This document shows positions 5,634-6,177 of a DNA stretch of 6,177 bases, in pieces. How positions within the stretch are numbered: position 1 is the first letter of the stretch; every line of letters begins with the position of its first letter. The notes under the pieces are model-generated. The model searched no databases. It had not been told where the DNA came from and saw only the letters and a program-made list of their open reading frames with translations. Origin of the DNA: Limisphaerales bacterium (GTDB taxonomy: Bacteria; Verrucomicrobiota; Verrucomicrobiia; Limisphaerales; UBA11358); NCBI GenBank assembly GCA_003133815.1, contig PKZR01000086.1, positions 1 through 6,177 of the forward strand, in the 5' to 3' direction. A program made the position numbers and the translations under genes.

Positions 5634-5812
5634 TGTCTTTGTAAATTAACAATTCGCCGTCTTCACTTGAGTCTTCCGAGAAAAAGCAAAAAGAATTCGA
5701 CCGCGTGTTGAGCATTCCGAATCCTCCAAACAGTTTTTGAGAATCGCGAAGTGCCGTCGTCAGTTGAGCCAGCAGTCTGTTTCGCCGGGCAAAAAAGACG
5801 GGTTAAGCGTCC
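5634..5812. other. intergenic stretch with no supported gene
   Basis: No gene, RNA or strong signal is supported here. On the minus strand one frame stays open from about 5802 down to a TAG at 5626-5628, about 58 codons containing LLAQLTTALRDSQKLFGGFG, but it has no good start and only one internal ATG. It may be a relic or chance. The plus strand has A-rich tracts (5681-5693) and no convincing hairpin terminator. Confidence 0.35.
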
Positions 5813-6072
5813 GTAGCAGCGAACGTGAGTTCGCTCATTCTAAAAATCAGAGCCGAACTCACGTCGGCTGCCACGAAACAATTCACCCTGAACCGGCCTC
5901 GGCGTAGCGGCGTCTCGGCAGAGCGCGCCATTTTTAGTTTGCGGCGGTCGGCCGACACGCCGTACGATAGCGTCTTTGCGTGAAATTCACGCATTTGCCG
6001 TGTCAGAAACCGGAAATCTGCCATTTTAAGCCTAAACTCCGTGTTTGCAGCCAGTTCCGTTAAATCCAGCAT
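5803..6072 (-). CDS. uncertain ORF reading through a repeat element, 89 residues
   Basis: A minus-strand frame starts at ATG 6072-6070, with an AGGA-like ribosome site a few bases upstream, or at GTG 6090 for 95 residues; it ends with TAA at 5803-5805. The first part reads as helical (MLDLTELAANTEF, FLTRQMREFHAKTL). The last third is simply the translation of the inverted-repeat arms (VAADVSS ... SELTFAATD). 'LKMA' occurs twice, 31 residues apart, reflecting the spaced DNA motif described at 5927. There is no recognised domain, signal peptide or membrane segment. Hypothetical proteins with similar C-terminal strings are, from memory, common in Verrucomicrobia and arise because the repeat is open in this frame. 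I consider expression doubtful and list it so the frame is on record. Confidence 0.22.
   Translation of the reverse strand: MLDLTELAANTEFRLKMADFRFLTRQMREFHAKTLSYGVSADRRKLKMARSAETPLRRGRFRVNCFVAADVSSALIFRMSELTFAATDA
5813..5874. repeat. twin-hairpin inverted repeat (REP/MITE-like)
   Basis: The left arm (5813-5836) and right arm (5850-5874) are complementary to each other at nearly all positions, with an 11-base perfect core (5823-5833 with 5854-5864) and a 13-base A/T-rich spacer. Each arm also folds alone: the left as AGCGAAC/GTTCGCT (5818-5824 and 5829-5835) around a GTGA tetraloop, the right as AGCCGA/TCGGCT (5851-5856 and 5864-5869). Such layouts are typical of dispersed palindromic elements in bacterial intergenic DNA. 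I recall similar sequence in other Verrucomicrobia but cannot confirm its copy number here. Confidence 0.7.
5898..6004. repeat. palindrome-rich continuation of the repeat region
   Basis: This stretch holds CTCGGC twice (5898-5903, 5914-5919), CGGCGT twice (5900-5905, 5908-5913), the 8-base palindrome TCGGCCGA (5948-5955), CGTACG (5961-5966), and a 17-base palindrome TGCGTGAA-A-TTCACGCA (5977-5993). GACACG (5954-5959) can pair with CGTGTC (5999-6004) to enclose the latter. It probably belongs to the same non-coding element as the twin hairpin. Confidence 0.55.
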
Positions 6073-6094
6073 TCCGTCCTGTTCCGGCACCCCT

Positions 6095-6113
6095 CAAAAA
6101 ACCCGGTTTTTTG
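6095..6113. terminator. symmetric A-tract/T-tract hairpin, possible bidirectional terminator
   Basis: CAAAAAACC (6095-6103) and GGTTTTTTG (6105-6113) form a perfect inverted repeat around one C. The short G/C core between six A and six T residues could act as a weak terminator in both directions, although the near-absent loop means the innermost pairs must open. A further GCCA-TTTT-TGGC hairpin lies at 6113-6124. Confidence 0.35.
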
Positions 6114-6135
6114 CCATTTTTGGCCCCAAATCCAT

Positions 6136-6177
6136 CTTCTAAAATCATTTTAGAAGTCGCTGAAATCGTTTTAGAAG
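6136..6177. repeat. 21-base palindrome and partial tandem copy at the window edge
   Basis: CTTCTAAAAT (6136-6145), C, ATTTTAGAAG (6147-6156) is a perfect palindrome. The next 21 bases (6157-6177) repeat its right side: AAATCGTTTTAGAAG (6163-6177) differs from 6142-6156 by a single base. The period is thus 21 bases and the series may continue beyond the window. It could be a protein-binding site array or part of the dispersed repeat element. Confidence 0.6.

Noticed and set aside
5626..5802. Minus-strand 58-codon open stretch with a plausible amphipathic segment
   Set aside because: It has no suitable start codon or ribosome site and no recognisable family, and this length open by chance is not rare. 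It could be a gene relic, but the sequence alone does not support it.
5813..6177. Possible CRISPR array
   Set aside because: The repeats are inverted and of different lengths, with no series of equal direct repeats and unique spacers; the only tandem signal is two 21-base units.
1..6177. Search for a new defence or mobile system
   Set aside because: There are no integrase, transposase, nuclease, toxin-antitoxin pair or tRNA-flanked attachment site. The 'plasmid stabilization' label on the small protein is a database habit, not evidence of a plasmid system.

Overview
The window looks like chromosomal DNA from a Verrucomicrobiota bacterium, most likely of the Pedosphaera/Limisphaera kind. This rests on recognised protein styles, not on a marker gene. 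A secreted protein carries the C-terminal domain ending in 'FYRLYKP' that is common in this phylum. Another protein joins an N-terminal CxxC zinc ribbon to one membrane helix and a beta-rich outer domain. The last kilobase is intergenic DNA rich in inverted repeats. There is no rRNA, tRNA, CRISPR array, integrase or transposase.

Layout. (1) Bases 1-1226 hold four closely spaced plus-strand genes: a dodecin (its start codon lies across the left edge), a ferritin-like diiron protein, a 59-residue basic protein, and a pterin-4a-carbinolamine dehydratase-like protein. They probably form one operon around flavin and iron storage and redox or stress housekeeping. A weak hairpin follows the last gene. 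(2) Bases 1327-1581 encode a small Asn/Thr/Ser-rich lipoprotein with a 13-residue repeat, preceded by a GGGGT/ACCCC hairpin. (3) Bases 1862-2527 encode the zinc-ribbon, membrane-anchored protein of unknown function. (4) Bases 2733-3896 encode a secreted metalloprotease-like protein with HExxE in place of HExxH, followed by a strong intrinsic terminator with a GAAA tetraloop. (5) Bases 4002-5084 encode a complete YqjM-class Old Yellow Enzyme. The terminator shows that the longer 3951 start is wrong.

(6) Bases 5085-6177 contain no confident intact gene. Reading through stops at 5208-5633 reveals a decayed gene that resembles the N-terminal domain of Wzz/GumC-type polysaccharide chain-length regulators. 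It has a premature TAG, probably from a Trp codon, and apparently lacks its middle. Beyond it, 5813-6177 is packed with hairpins: a pair of arms that are each self-complementary and also complementary to each other, a 17-nt palindrome, an A/T palindrome, and a 21-nt palindrome followed by a partial second copy at the right edge. A minus-strand frame (5803-6072) crosses these repeats and may or may not be expressed.

I found no clear new multi-gene system. The points most worth following are the unannotated pseudogene, the twin-hairpin repeat, the HExxE protease-like protein, and the lipoprotein repeat whose protein sequence is kept while its codons have diverged.
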